Of a DNA stretch of 64,000 nt, positions 49,332-60,232 are shown piece after piece. The notes beneath the pieces were generated by a model. It was not told where the DNA came from. It searched no databases and was given only the letters and a program-made list of their open reading frames with translations. The DNA is taken from positions 32,243,441-32,307,440 of the forward strand of contig CATQJL010000316.1 of assembly GCA_958299035.1 (NCBI GenBank), written 5' to 3'. A program made the translations under genes and the position numbers. The DNA is from Cylicocyclus nassatus. Its lineage: Eukaryota > Nematoda > Chromadorea > Rhabditida > Strongylidae. Within the stretch, counting starts at the first letter, position 1; the number at the start of each line of letters is the position of its first letter.

Positions 49332-50300
49332 TATAAACATAATATTTGCAATCAGAGTGTTTCGTAACCATTCAGGGCAATTTTAGCCAAAGTATGGATC
49401 TTTCAAATTTGGACTATATCTATGAGGACGGAGTGCGTAAGCCCATAATTCGACGAACAACACGAATAAGGACCTAGCTTGAACATAAAGCAAATTTCCA
49501 ATGGAAATGTCTCTGATGGTTTGAAATTTCAGAAAAGAGCAGGTAAGCAGTTCAACAGATGCGCAAAAAGTGCAGGCAAATTCGGGAACTTTTGGTATCT
49601 CAGCATTTCTCTCAGCACAACCCTGCTGAGAGTATTACAGTTCACAAAGAGCACTATTCGTAACTGGCGAGTTCGAGAACCTCTAAAGCGAAGTTCTGGT
49701 CAATATAAGATCATCAACATTTTAGCCAAAACCCGTCAGTGAGCCTCAGAGCCTGCTACTAGAAAAAAGTCAAAGGTCCCAATTTCTTACAAAACTTGCG
49801 CATAACGGTTATCTAGCCCGCTGGCTACGAAAAACACCCCTACTCGCAAATTAGCGTCTCACTGCATGGCTGCGGTAGGTAAAAGTTGGGAGACATGAAT
49901 GTTTCCAAATTTTACCGCCTATCTTTCTCTCCGGAAGAGGTCTCTGCTTAGTCGTTAGCGCTTGATATTCCACAAGGACAAATCTACCGAATCCTGCTTA
50001 CTAGAGTCTTTCACGTGTATTTTGCTCTGCGTAGCACCACTCGACCCCCCCCCCCTCCCCCCTCCCCCTCACAAAAAAATCGAACGGACTGGAAACGGAA
50101 TCGCAAGACAGCGTAGTACATTAGAAGATTTGCCTTGAGGAGCTGAGCATTACGCTTTTTTCAGATTCGGTGAAGAAAAACGAAAAAAACTAGGATTATC
50201 TGTTTTTAATTCTTCTGTCAAATAGTTAGTATGGGTACTGTATACCTACTATGTCAGTGTATGTAATAGACATAGATGAGGCAGGGTGCTGGCATATATA
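49332..50300. other. No gene recognised
   Basis: AT-rich DNA with a C-rich tract at 50043-50075. The frame at 49479-49742 has no motif. Confidence 0.4.
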
Positions 50301-51273
50301 TTAGGTCGTTTCATAAGTTCGTCGACTTTTTATTTTTGTCGCCGTTTTTCGTTGAAGCGGTTGGCTTACGGCAAAGTACCTATACCATTGAAAAGAGAAA
50401 ATCTTGCTCTACAAGAACTGTTGTTCGTTTTTGGAGCAAACTTGAATCCCCTTCTTCTACGACTTATAAAAGCAAAATTTTTTGAGAGGCAAAAATTGGC
50501 GATTTCGGCAACTGCAGTTTCCGCATTTGGTCCGTATTCCTCAAGATGTTTCTGTCATAGGTAGGCGGGATGGATAGTAGTAAGCAAGACTGAAACACTA
50601 ACAAATTTGCAGCACGCCAATATGCATAGAACCGTTTGAACAAGGTCCCAATGGTTGTTGTCTTTGACTGCTGCCGCTTGAGTTTGGCGCGTTGTTCAGC
50701 GACACAATGTGTCGGTCCTCCCATCGGAACTGGAGGAATAAATGCGTTCTTCTAAGTGGTGTAGATGTATGAGTACAAGCTCTGGCCAACATTTTACGCT
50801 TTCTCAAAAAAAATTTTGACGTGGGAACTTCTTCAAATTGTGCCAAACAAATGTATTTACCATGTGTGTAGATGTTTTGCACATATCTGCGAACTGTGCA
50901 AAACATCTACACACATGGTAAACGTGCGCTTAATCTTTCTTTATAGCGTCTCTTTGGATATGGAGACTACTTTTGTATGCACCGTAGTACCACAAACAAT
51001 TGTTTCTCATCACTCATAACAACTTCAGACGAAAAATTCCCACTTGTGGCTCCGTATACGGATCGAAAGTTGCAGGTGCCGAAGTCGCCAATTTTTGCCT
51101 CTCAAAAAATTTTGCAAAAGAAGGGGATTCAAGTTTGCTTCAAAAACGAACAACGGCTCTTGTAGAGTAAGATTTTCTCTTTTCAATGGTATAGGTATTC
51201 TGTCGTAAACCAACCGCTTCATCGAAAAACGGCGACAAAAATAAAAAGTCGACGAACTTATGAAACGACCTGA
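50301..51273. mobile_element. Mariner-type foldback with about 245-bp inverted arms (973 bp)
   Basis: The left end TTAGGTCGTTTCATAAGTTC is matched by GAACTTATGAAACGACCTGA at the right end, with TA on both sides (50299-50300 and 51274-51275). Inverted similarity extends inward to about 50545 on the left and 51030 on the right. The centre holds a perfect hairpin (50856-50922). No transposase was recognised. The element at 847-1695 belongs to the same terminal-repeat family. Confidence 0.8.
50856..50922. repeat. Perfect 28-bp hairpin inside the foldback element
   Basis: Arms 50856-50883 and 50895-50922 are exact reverse complements (core CCATGTGTGTAGATGTTTTG) around an 11-base loop. A transcript from either strand would form a fully paired short stem of pre-miRNA-like dimensions. 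Confidence 0.95.
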
Positions 51274-51464
51274 TAGTTGAGAGGGACACGGAAATGTTGT
51301 ACGGAAATAGGGCATTGTGGATTCATCATAATGTATTGATAACGGTCGGAGCCTAATTTGTCAGCTAGTTATATGTAAGGTTGTTCCCTACAAAACACCA
51401 ACATTTCTCAAATTCCATGACCTACAAAAACCCACGAAACTTGATGTACAGGTGAATCATACAG

Positions 51465-51725
51465 TCTAGAGCACGCGCTCCAGAGTTCAAATTGTGGGAA
51501 GTAGCGCAAACTTTGCTTTCTGAAGCTGATCAGAAGACATTTATGGGATGTCTCCAACAATTAAAATGCATTACTGACAATTATGTTTCTAAGCTTCTGC
51601 ACTATTGTCAAAATGTTGCAATCAAGTTCTTGAAGGCATCAAGAAAACAGCCATTGTGGCGCATGCGGCGGATTGAAGAATGTTTATTTGAAAATGCATT
51701 TTTAGCTAGAAGCGTCTCAGTCTAA
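51465..51725 (+). other. Candidate exon or gene fragment, unrecognised
   Basis: After a CAG at 51462-51464 an 86-codon frame runs to TAA at 51723-51725. The product looks protein-like (FKLWEVAQTLLSEADQK; LKASRKQPLWRMRRIEE) with helical character and several Cys and Trp residues. It has no family I can name and no partner exon was found upstream, where the foldback element ends at 51273. Confidence 0.3.
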
Positions 51726-52793
51726 TCTGATAACAAAGCTTTTAGACTGAACTTTTTTCCCCTAAAACTTTTTCTTCTTACAAAAAGGTCCGTTTGGTCG
51801 AGGTGGCCTTTCACATGATATTGACACGGCTAATAAAGAGCATCAAATGCCGATTTTAAATCGGTCTTCCTTATTTGTCGAGTACCCTCTGAACATCGAG
51901 TTATGAGCGGTTTTTGATTTGAAAATTGAATGCATAATTAGCACTTAAACTCGTCAGAATTGCTCAAATAATCCAATTTTGATTATTGCAGCACTTCATC
52001 TGAACAGTACCTTCTGCTTGAAAGCTCATACTCAACACTGCTCTATTTAAGGATGAAAAGACCGTAAAATTTGATACCTAGATTATGCGTTTATTTTTTC
52101 ACCAAGAAAGTATTCATAACTCGCATGCAGGGGCGTTCAGCAGATAATGAAATCACTTTGGGATCACCCTTTGATGCTTTGCAAAGTGGAATAAGACTCA
52201 TTTGGAAAGTTCACTTTAATCGGACCTCCCTTGTTATGGCAGACACTGCTCTGAGATTTCGCACATCAACCTTTGACACATTGACGATCGCTTGACACAC
52301 ATGGTGTGTCAAGGCTTGACACACCGTGACTCCCATCGTAATGGCTACTAATTTGTTGCAAATCAACTCTGGGAGATTTCTTTTATGTTTAACCTAGATA
52401 CAACCTCTACTGTTTTTGCCAGCATTCTAACGCTACTGTAGGTGCGCTGTAGATGGAATTGTAAGTGATTTTATCTGAAAAATGCTGGCTGGTCCGAGAA
52501 AGGCTTTGGTCGTCAGTGTGTTAAACTAGGCCTGTGTTCTATTTTGCACCTGAATATAGAAACTAGCTGTACAGTACGAAATTCGAAGACACGTCAAATC
52601 TATCAAGACAAGATTTTATAGGTTTGGAAGCTGGTAATTTCGATACTATACAGAATGATAATCTAGTAAGTAAATGACAACTTTCCATCGGACTCAAATG
52701 CAAACGTAACTAGACTTAAAAGCTTTGACAAACCTACTACGTTGCAAAACTAGACTTAAAAACTTTTAGGACACCCGTACTTACGTACCAATC
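51726..52793. other. No gene recognised; short TTGACACAC palindromes at 52292-52322
   Basis: CTTGACACACATGGTGTGTCAAG forms a hairpin and is followed at once by another TTGACACACC. Otherwise this is AT-rich DNA between a candidate fragment and the 3' end of the globin gene. Confidence 0.4.
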
Positions 52794-52799
52794 TTTATT
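52794..52799 (-). terminator. Poly(A) signal AATAAA of the globin gene
   Basis: On the - strand AATAAA begins about 38 bases after the TGA stop (52837-52839), a normal spacing for a compact nematode 3' UTR. Confidence 0.7.
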
Positions 52800-52836
52800 A
52801 GCTGATAAGATAATGCCATAGAACATGGCGGTCGAA

Positions 52837-53533
52837 TCATGCGTGAAGGCGATCCATTGCGGCTAGAAATGTTTGGCATTCGTGGTTGAACATTGTACCC
52901 AATATATTCCAAGCGAATTTCTCCTCTGCACTCAAAGTAGGACCTTTGCTCTCCAGAAATCCTATCCAATATTCCCAGAAATGCTGAATAATAGGTTAGA
53001 AACTGTTGAAGAGTTTTGCAATGAATTACCTTCCAAAGTGCGGGACTGATTGTTTCTTCAATATGCTTAAACGTCACTTTGCGCACGTAAGCTCGAAACA
53101 CCGATTCCTGAGAGTACGACTTTGAGTGTACTGAGAGTGGGAATGAAATTGACACTACATTGTCGAATGTATTTGCCAAGACGTGAACAAACAAGAGTAT
53201 TGTGTCTCCTAGTTTATCGAATCTGCAAAAATATTTTCTCTTAGAGTGCTGTGCTGCTAACACAAACCTCTCGCTTTCTAAGTTATCTTCACTAGTGTGA
53301 CTTTTAGCGCCTTTGTAGAATCTACGGTGCTCAGGGTGAGTTGCCAGAAAGCTGAATGTACAATTTTGACTTTTGCAAAGATTGATCTTGACCGACTATC
53401 TGTAAAAGTCTCCGCCACTGCCGATAGGAGCAACCTTAAGCGATTCGACAGTGTGCTTCCTGACATCAGTCGGCTCCCTAAATGGACAGCATCTTTTGGA
53501 GCGAAAATATCCCGTCTTGAAACAACTATGCGA
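52837..53533 (-). CDS. Globin, five visible exons, N-terminal exon not found
   Basis: Exons in coding order (- strand): 53533-53465, 53351-53268, 53222-53159, 53107-53030, 52983-52837. Each intron is GT-AG and the frame is continuous for about 147 residues to TGA. Exon 1 gives APKDAVHLGSRLI (B helix), exon 2 FLATHPEHRRFYKG (C helix), exon 3 FDKLGDTILLFVHVLANTF (E helix), exon 4 SVFRAYVRKVTFKHIEE (F helix), exon 5 HFWEYWIGFLESKGP to MDRLHA (G-H). His in FKHIEETISP is the F8 proximal haem ligand by its spacing to the conserved Pro. The E7 distal position (before Gly in KLGD) is Leu instead of His or Gln. The fourth intron-spanning join FDN|ESVFRAYV restores the usual nematode pattern. The A helix and start codon must lie upstream, beyond transposons at 53577-54985, or are lost. 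Confidence 0.85.
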
Positions 53534-53576
53534 CTGAATCTAGCTCTCAAGAGCAAACTTGAAACTTTGCCATTTA

Positions 53577-54985
53577 TTGCCAGCTTTGCCACATAAGTTT
53601 TGCAACTTACTTCTAGTTTTTTTTCTTTTTGGCAATAACGCATTCATTTCTGAAAATTGTAGCTTAGGTAGTAGACTACAAATGACGCAAATAATTTGAT
53701 TTCTGGTAGCGAAGTGGAGAAAATTTACTCATTTTTCAAAAGCTGGTCAAATTCGAAATTTTGAGCGTCTGAAAAGTAAAAATAAAACTGTTCTCAGTTT
53801 GAATGGAACACATCAAGCCAAAACTGTACCCGTGTTGTTGATAGAGGAATCTCTAATGATATATGTAGTTTCGTTTGATGTGTTCGATTCAGACTGAGAA
53901 CGGCCTTATTTTTGTTCTTCTGACACTTGAAATTTCAAATTTGACAAGCTTTCGAAAAAAGAGTAAATTTTCTCCACTTCGCTATCACAAATCAAATTAT
54001 TTGCGCACATTGTAGTCTACTATCTAATCTAGTTATGGCCAAAAACGAATGCGTAATAGTCAAAAAGAAAAAAGTTATGAAATATTAGGTTGTGTAAATA
54101 GTTCTGTCCCACTTTTTCTTTCGATTTTTTTCTCAAAACTTTGCGCGATGTTCTGCAAATTATTTATATGCAGTTGAAAGCTCTAAGCCTTCTCTATCAA
54201 AACTTTCATCTCGGTTTTCTACATCAGATGACTTGAAAAAGTTTAGCGTCAAATTTGGAAAATCAAAAGGGGAAAAGTTCATTTTCGACAACTAGGTTAC
54301 GTCGCCCCCCTAATTAGTCAGAATGTCTAGGAATAAGCTCGAAGAATTTGCTGAAGCGCAATAGAAGTAAAGAATCCTCTTGCTTCTATTGCGCTTCAGA
54401 AGTGCTGAAAACTTTAGAAAAGTCTTATTTCTAACGCCTTTTCAACGTTGGTGTTGGGCATCATCTAAAGGTATCCTGAGGGAAGACGCTAGGCGGATCA
54501 TCCGGATGAGATAGAAGGGATGGTTTGTGGCTTCAAAATTATCGAATTCGTAGGTTAAATACTAATTCGAATTTTGGGAGCCGCACAGCTTGGTACGCGA
54601 GACGGCGAACATATCCGTGACAAAGTGTTTCCTTGCCGACTTTCAAAGAAATGTCATTAAATAGCCGGTGGAAAGATGGGAACATACGCAAACAGTGACA
54701 GAATAAGTGTAGAAGTCTAATAGGTTGTTTTGGTTGTTGTCAAGAAGATGTCGAAAATTGATTTTTCGGCTCCTTTGGATTTTTTGTTTAAAAGATAAAA
54801 ATCTTTTTCAATTTCATCCTATGTTGGGGAGCGATGCATATGAGCCCGCAGGGCAGACTTAGAGCTTCAAAAAGCATATACACTTTATCTCAAATGAGTC
54901 AATGTTGCCAAGAAAAAGCTAAAACAAAAAATGGGACAGAACTTATTACACGACTAATAATTTGCAAGATTATGTGCCAACCTAA
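53577..54985. mobile_element. Mariner-type MITE split by a nested insertion
   Basis: The left end (CTTTGCCACATAAGTTTTGC) and right end (TTGCAAGATTATGTGCCAAC then CTAA) are inverted, with TA at 53575-53576 and 54986-54987. Inner arms also pair (TTCTTTTTGGCAATAACGCA against TGCGTAATAGTCAAAAAGAA; TAGTAGACTACAA against TTGTAGTCTACTA). The right arm is interrupted at TA by the element at 54085-54957. Without that insert it would be about 530 bp. It belongs to the terminal-repeat family of 14188-14960. Confidence 0.75.
54085..54957. mobile_element. Nested mariner-type element, 873 bp
   Basis: Ends TTAGGTTGTGTAAATAGTTC and the inverted GAACTTATTACACGACTAA, both continuing into TGTCCCA/TGGGACA, are flanked by TA at 54083-54084 and 54958-54959. 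It lies within the right arm of the older MITE at 53577-54985. No transposase was recognised. Confidence 0.8.
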
Positions 54986-54989
54986 TAAT

Positions 54990-55915
54990 ATTCTTGTACA
55001 CATGCAAACATGCATGACATACTTCAAGACATTTGCCTTGGAACGAGGATCTCAAAACTGTGTTCGTTGTTTGCGGGACGATTTTTTGAAAAACCGTATC
55101 GCCTCGCAACATCAGTGTTTGCACGGTAGTATGAGTAATGTCGATAGGTGGTAAAGGTGTCGAAGGTTTAGCGGTTGGGCGGGGTTAATACTGATTCGTA
55201 AGTTCCGAAACAGTTCCAGCACCGAGCTTGAATTGTGCGCTGTGCTGGAAGTGTTTCGAAACGTACGGTCCAGTATGAACTCAGCCTTAGCGTTGCCGAT
55301 TATTGCGGAACGGGTGCCGGTTCCTATCCCTGTTGGTGCAAATATTCTGCGTTCGGTTTCACAAATCTATTTCTTCTCAGAAAAACGTTTCGCAGACAAC
55401 AACAATTCCAAGATTAACGTTTCAAGGCGAGCATTCTGATAATAACAATTTTCAAAAGGCTACAGTCAATAGCTCCTTTCTTGTTGGTTTTAAAAGCGTA
55501 AGCAACAAAAATACAAGAAGTTTTGGGCAAGCAGGAACATTTCGTAGCAAACTTTAAGCGCAAGACGGTTAACACGGAAAGCCTCAGAAAGGGGAGCCGA
55601 AAGCTTACATTGAGCAGATGTGGCTGGTGAATCTGAAAAGGGAAAAATAGAGCTGCTAAGCAAACGACCGGGAATGATTAGTGTGTCATATAAGGTTCGA
55701 TGTGAAACAATTCGTGTAGAGATCTATAAGAACAGGATTGCAACCGAGATCACCGTGTCCATTCCACATAAGATGTTCAAAAACTAGTCTCGAAACGCTG
55801 GTCTCAAATCTATGTTCGCTATCTGCAAAGAGTTTTTTTTTCTGGAAGAACAACTTCTGACAAAATTGTAGTAGTATTATCATAATTGACCCAAGTCATG
55901 CTGCCGCGTTCTGGA
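54990..55915. other. No gene recognised
   Basis: This is where an N-terminal globin exon might lie on the - strand. One tiny acceptor-to-donor interval (about 55606-55629, - strand, flanked by CCCTTTTCAG and GTAAGC) was seen, but its translation does not look like a globin A helix. Confidence 0.35.
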
Positions 55916-55919
55916 TTTC

Positions 55920-56455
55920 ATATCCTCAACCCATCTCAAGGTTTCTACTAACCTTTACTATAAACATTTTGAACAGGAGCGAGAAGTTGTGCAAGCCGCA
56001 TTTTCGAGTTTTTTGTATTATACCCTGATAATCCCGGCGGCCGACTGCCTTTTCTTCAAAGTCGTTTTCCTTTTTTCATAGTGAATGAGAACGCCTCAAT
56101 CTATCGATTACATATTTCTGATGAGAACAGATGAATTATCGAAGAATTAAAATTCGATGAGCCCCAAGTCAACTTGTGGTTCACTGAAAATTTTTTACTG
56201 CGATACGTCGTTGGTTTTGTCGGAAACATGCTTAGCGTTGGGTTGGATAATCGGTACAACTCTAAGATTTTTTGATCAGCTTTGAGTAAGGAAAAACGAC
56301 TTCGAAGAAAAGAGCCAGCCGCCGCGGATCATCAAGGGATCACAGAAAAAATTGGAACATGCGGCTTGTACAACGTTTTCTCTTGACCTCTTCCACTATG
56401 TTTATAGTAAAAGAAGTAAAAACACTTGCTTGAGAGGAGATAAGTATAAATTCCA
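55920..56455. repeat. Foldback element, about 535 bp
   Basis: Left blocks TTTACTATAAACAT, GTTGTGCAAGCCGCAT and CTTCAAAGTCGTTTTCC are matched in reverse order and complement by GGAAAAACGACTTCGAAG, ATGCGGCTTGTACAAC and ATGTTTATAGTAAA on the right. The centre is near 56185. There is no coding content and no clear target duplication. Confidence 0.75.
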
Positions 56456-57150
56456 CGGCTCGAGCGCTTCAGAATGTGATGCATGCCGGCCTAGCTTGCT
56501 TTATGCCCTGGAGCAACATCAGTGACTAAACACGCTGTTCAAATAAATGTATGAAACTAACAAACGAACAAAGCAAGAAGTCTCGGAATACCCTTTCCGA
56601 ATCCACGCAACATCGCAACTTCGTCATGTGAGAGCGATCATAACTTTTTTCAGGAGATCGCTTTGCAAATAGCGAACATTTATTGAAAACAACTTTCTAA
56701 AACAAGAGTTCACTTGCATCTCGTGTGAAAAGATTGCGATAACAAATGCGTTAACTTTTCTTATGAGAGCAAAGCCCAATTAGAGCACGGTCTAAGGTGT
56801 TGCAACTATGAAAACTAGAAGTGAAAGACGCAAGGAAATTTTCCGTTAGGTTTCACGGCAAGTTTGAAGTTTTTATTGGAGGCAGAGACATCTCTGCCAC
56901 CACATCGATCGTTTCGGTGTTCTGGTTATTAGCAACACTTTTGACAATAATCTGAAAATTGAGCATTAGAAACAACTTTGGTATAAAAGTTGATTTTTGA
57001 AAGTATTGAGACATGATGCTGAATTAATGAGCCTTGTCAAATAAAAGCTGTTGAGTCCAGTGCTAAAATCGCGATTCACCGTCGTGTCTTGCTGAAAGCA
57101 CAGCCGCACTGGATTTTGGTGTATTTGCTGTAAATCGCGCTGACTGGCCA
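56456..57150. other. No gene recognised
   Basis: AT-rich spacer ending at the A of the Helitron target site. Confidence 0.4.
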
Positions 57151-58563
57151 TCTTATATATAAAGCTGAATGTCTGTTTGTCTGTCTGTATGTCTGTCTGT
57201 ATGTCTGTATGTCTGTATGTCTGTACGTATGTTCCGAATAGAAAATTTTATTTCTGAACCGATCCGGACCAAACTTGGCACACATACGCTACGGGCCCCG
57301 GCGGGTGTCATAGGCTACTTTTCGTCATCGATCGATATCGATTTTATCGATTTTTACCGATTTTTTTGCTGAGTTCACCTACGGGGCTGAGAGTTGGCAC
57401 AGGGGGGTAATCGAGCATGGGGATTCCGAATACAATATTGGTTTTCAGGATTATCGATTACTTTTATCGATTTTACCGATTTTTTTGCTGAGTTCACCTA
57501 CGGGGCTGAGAGTTGGCACAGGGGGGTAATCGAGCATGGGGATTCCGAATACAATATTGGTTTTCAGGATTATCGATTACTTTTATCGATTTTATCGATT
57601 TTTTTGCAAAGTTTGAGCTACGGGGCTGGAAGTTGGCACAGGGGGGTAATCGAGCATGGGGATTCCGAATACAATATTGGTTTTCAGGATTATCGATTAC
57701 TTTTATCGATTTTATCGATTTTTTGCAAAGTTTGAGCTACGGGGCTGGAAGTTGGCACAGGGGGGTAATCGAGCATGGGGATTCCGAATACAATATTGGT
57801 TTTTGGGATTATCGATTACTTTTATCAATTTCATCGATTTTTTTGCAAATTTTGAGCTACGGGGCTGGAAGTTGGCACAGGGGGGTAATCGAGCATGGGG
57901 ATTCCGAATACAATATTGGTTTTCGGGATTATCGATTACTTTTATCAATTTCATCGATTTTTTTGCAAAGTTTGAGCTAGGGGGCTGGAAGTTGGCACAG
58001 GGGGATGATCAGCATGCTCGATCACCCCCCTGTGCCAACTCCCAGCCCCCTAGCTCAAACTTTGCAAAAAAATCGATGAAATCGATAAAAGTAAGGGACG
58101 ATCTTGAAAACTAATATTGTATTCGTAATCTGCATGCTCGATTACCCCCCCCCCGTGCAAACTCCCAGCCCCGCAGGTCAAACTTTACAAAAAAATCGAT
58201 AAAATCGATAAAAGTAATGGACGATCCTGAAAACTAATATTGTGTTCGTAATCAGCATGCTCGATTACCCCCCTGTGCAAAATCCCGACCTCGCATGTCA
58301 AAAGTTACAAAAAATCGATAAAATTAGTAAAAGTAATCGATAATTCTGAAAACTAATATTGTATTCGGATTCCCCATGCTCACTTCCCCCCCCCCCCTGT
58401 GCCAACTCCTAGCCCTGTAGATGAACTCTGCAAAAAAATCGATAAAAATCGGTAAAATCGACATCGATCGATAACGAAAAGTGGACTGTGACACCCGCCG
58501 GGGCCCGAAGTGTATGTGTGCCAAGTTTGGTCCGGATACGGCGGAGCCGGGTAAGCCAGCTAG
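57151..58563 (+). mobile_element. Non-autonomous Helitron, copy 2 (1413 bp)
   Basis: It has the same TCTTATATATAAAGC start after A and GCCAGCTAG end before T as copy 1, and the same CGGC-GGA-GCCG hairpin near the 3' end. The tandem part holds about six direct units of about 120 bp (copy 1 has about four), followed by a palindromic turn at about 58005-58030 and inverted units. Long open frames at 57394-58114 are translations of these repeats and are not genes. Confidence 0.75.
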
Positions 58564-59156
58564 TCTCCTATATTGTAAAACAGTTTTGCAAGTTTTCTAT
58601 TTCGCGAGCATCACGTAAGCAAGAGACCATTGTTGACCGGCTACTCAAGATGAATCTCAAAGAACGTGTGACAACAATGATCTTTGGAGACATATACATC
58701 AAAAATTTGTAGCAGAAGAATTATGGGTTTATATGAAAATAGACCACAGGAAGAACACATTTATCATTCAAATTATATCCTTTTGTCTTGCGCTCAGCTA
58801 AATCAAGCTGATAAAAAGCTGCAAACTGTCGAGATTCCGTAATATGCTTTTTGGACTACGGCTGCCATGAATTTCAAATCTTTTCAAAGTAAAACGGCGG
58901 ATGCTTGTATATGGTGGTTTATCAAAAGAAGAAACTGCGAATTGTTCCTATATCACGGCACGTCTTCAGTAAAAACATTTACTATTGTTATACTGCGCGA
59001 GTTAGTATTGACCAATGCCTCTTATACGTATCAACTTGATCCTAAATTCTCATCAGACACGATCGGTTATTCTGAACTTACTCGTTCCAGACAGATAGCA
59101 CTTTACAGTGAAGAAGTAGCAAATTGTCGTTTTGGACATTTCTTCTATATTATATA
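58564..59156 (+). other. Sequence between two Helitrons with two unassigned open blocks
   Basis: Open blocks end at 58712 (RASRKQETIVDRLLKMNL) and span 58867-59160 (a 97-codon frame starting MNFKSFQSKTADACIWWF). Codon-like composition is fair, but no family is recognised and the second frame ends inside the neighbouring Helitron. They could be fragments of a gene disrupted by the insertions. Confidence 0.25.
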
Positions 59157-59464
59157 CTAGATGGCTTACCCGGCTCCGCCCGGTTCTGTCATTATTTTAT
59201 TCGTAATCAGCATGCTCGATTACCCCTCCCCCCTGTACCAACTCCCAGCCCCGTAGCTCAAATTTTGCAAAAAATCGATAAAATCGATATCGATCGATGA
59301 CGAAGAGTAGCCTATGACACCCGCCGGGGCCCGAAGTATGTGTGCCAAGTTTGGTTCGGATCGGTTCAGAAATGGAATTTTCTATTTGGAACATACGTAC
59401 ACGCAAACATACATACATACAGACAGACAGACAGACAAACAGACATTCAGCTTTATATATAAGA
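59157..59464 (-). mobile_element. Non-autonomous Helitron, copy 3, 308-bp short version
   Basis: On the - strand it starts TCTTATATATAAAGCTGAAT after A (complement of T59465) and ends GGGTAAGCCATCTAG before T. Only one partial repeat unit remains, so it is a deletion derivative of copies 1 and 2 in the opposite orientation. Confidence 0.75.
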
Positions 59465-60224
59465 TTAATATTAGCAACGAGGAGAAAAATTGCTTGTGTC
59501 TCTTTTGAATATACAGGCCCTTTTCCTGTACAATATGAGTTTACATTTCGTCATTTATAATAAAGCATGTCTCGCAAATGTCACTAAGTTACTGAGAACT
59601 CACCTACCTTCCTTACTTTGTTTAATAATGCACTCAAAAGTCACCTGTTGTAGCTTGTTAAAAAAGGCGTCTACGTTGAAAAGCTGATTCAAACAAAAAA
59701 TTTTGACGATGAACCAAAGTCAAAGAATCTTGTGCCTTCTACATCCATTCGAAAAATCTCCATATGACGCTATGAATGAAAAAGGTCATATCTCAAAATT
59801 TAATGCGAAATGCAACTTTGCCGATAATGAAAGTTTTAAGGCAGTGTCCAAGCAAAAATTCGACTTGAAGATTTTCTGCTTACCCGGGCCTATTTGCCAT
59901 GCGAATCAGAAAATCTTGAGGGCGCGAGAACGGCGAAAATGTATTTTAAAGCAGGAGCGAAATTAGCAGGCGGGCAATTCCGCTAGCCGCCCTGACATCG
60001 CCACCGCCCCGTGCGAACGAGTGATTTGAAATCGGAAAATAGAAGATCGCTCCGGAAGTCGAGATCGTGAATTCACAGTGAGGAAGACCCGGCGTTCCAT
60101 CGATTTTTCTCTTTCGTTTAAGCCCTTTTTTGCCGTTTTCGCATAGGGAATAGGCCCGGCTAAGCAGTAATCTCGAAATCGAGTCAAACACTTCAACTGT
60201 ACCCACTGCGGAATTTCTTTAGAT
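59465..60224. other. No gene recognised
   Basis: AT-rich on the left, moderately GC-rich at 59880-60180. Overlapping frames on both strands there have no motif. Confidence 0.4.
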
Positions 60225-60232
60225 GTCATATT

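Noticed and set aside
52781..53263. Unspliced 160-codon - strand frame as a gene in itself
   Set aside because: It reads through two short introns (51 and 46 nt); splicing them out yields a textbook globin while the unspliced translation does not.
53297..53596. 99-codon + strand frame with Ser/Leu-rich product
   Set aside because: It is antisense to the globin exons and contains no motif; the - strand has matching splice sites and a family signature.
57394..58114. Long overlapping open frames of 113-155 codons with repeated peptides
   Set aside because: They are translations of the about 120-bp tandem units of the Helitron; the open state follows from the repeat, and several frames are open at once.
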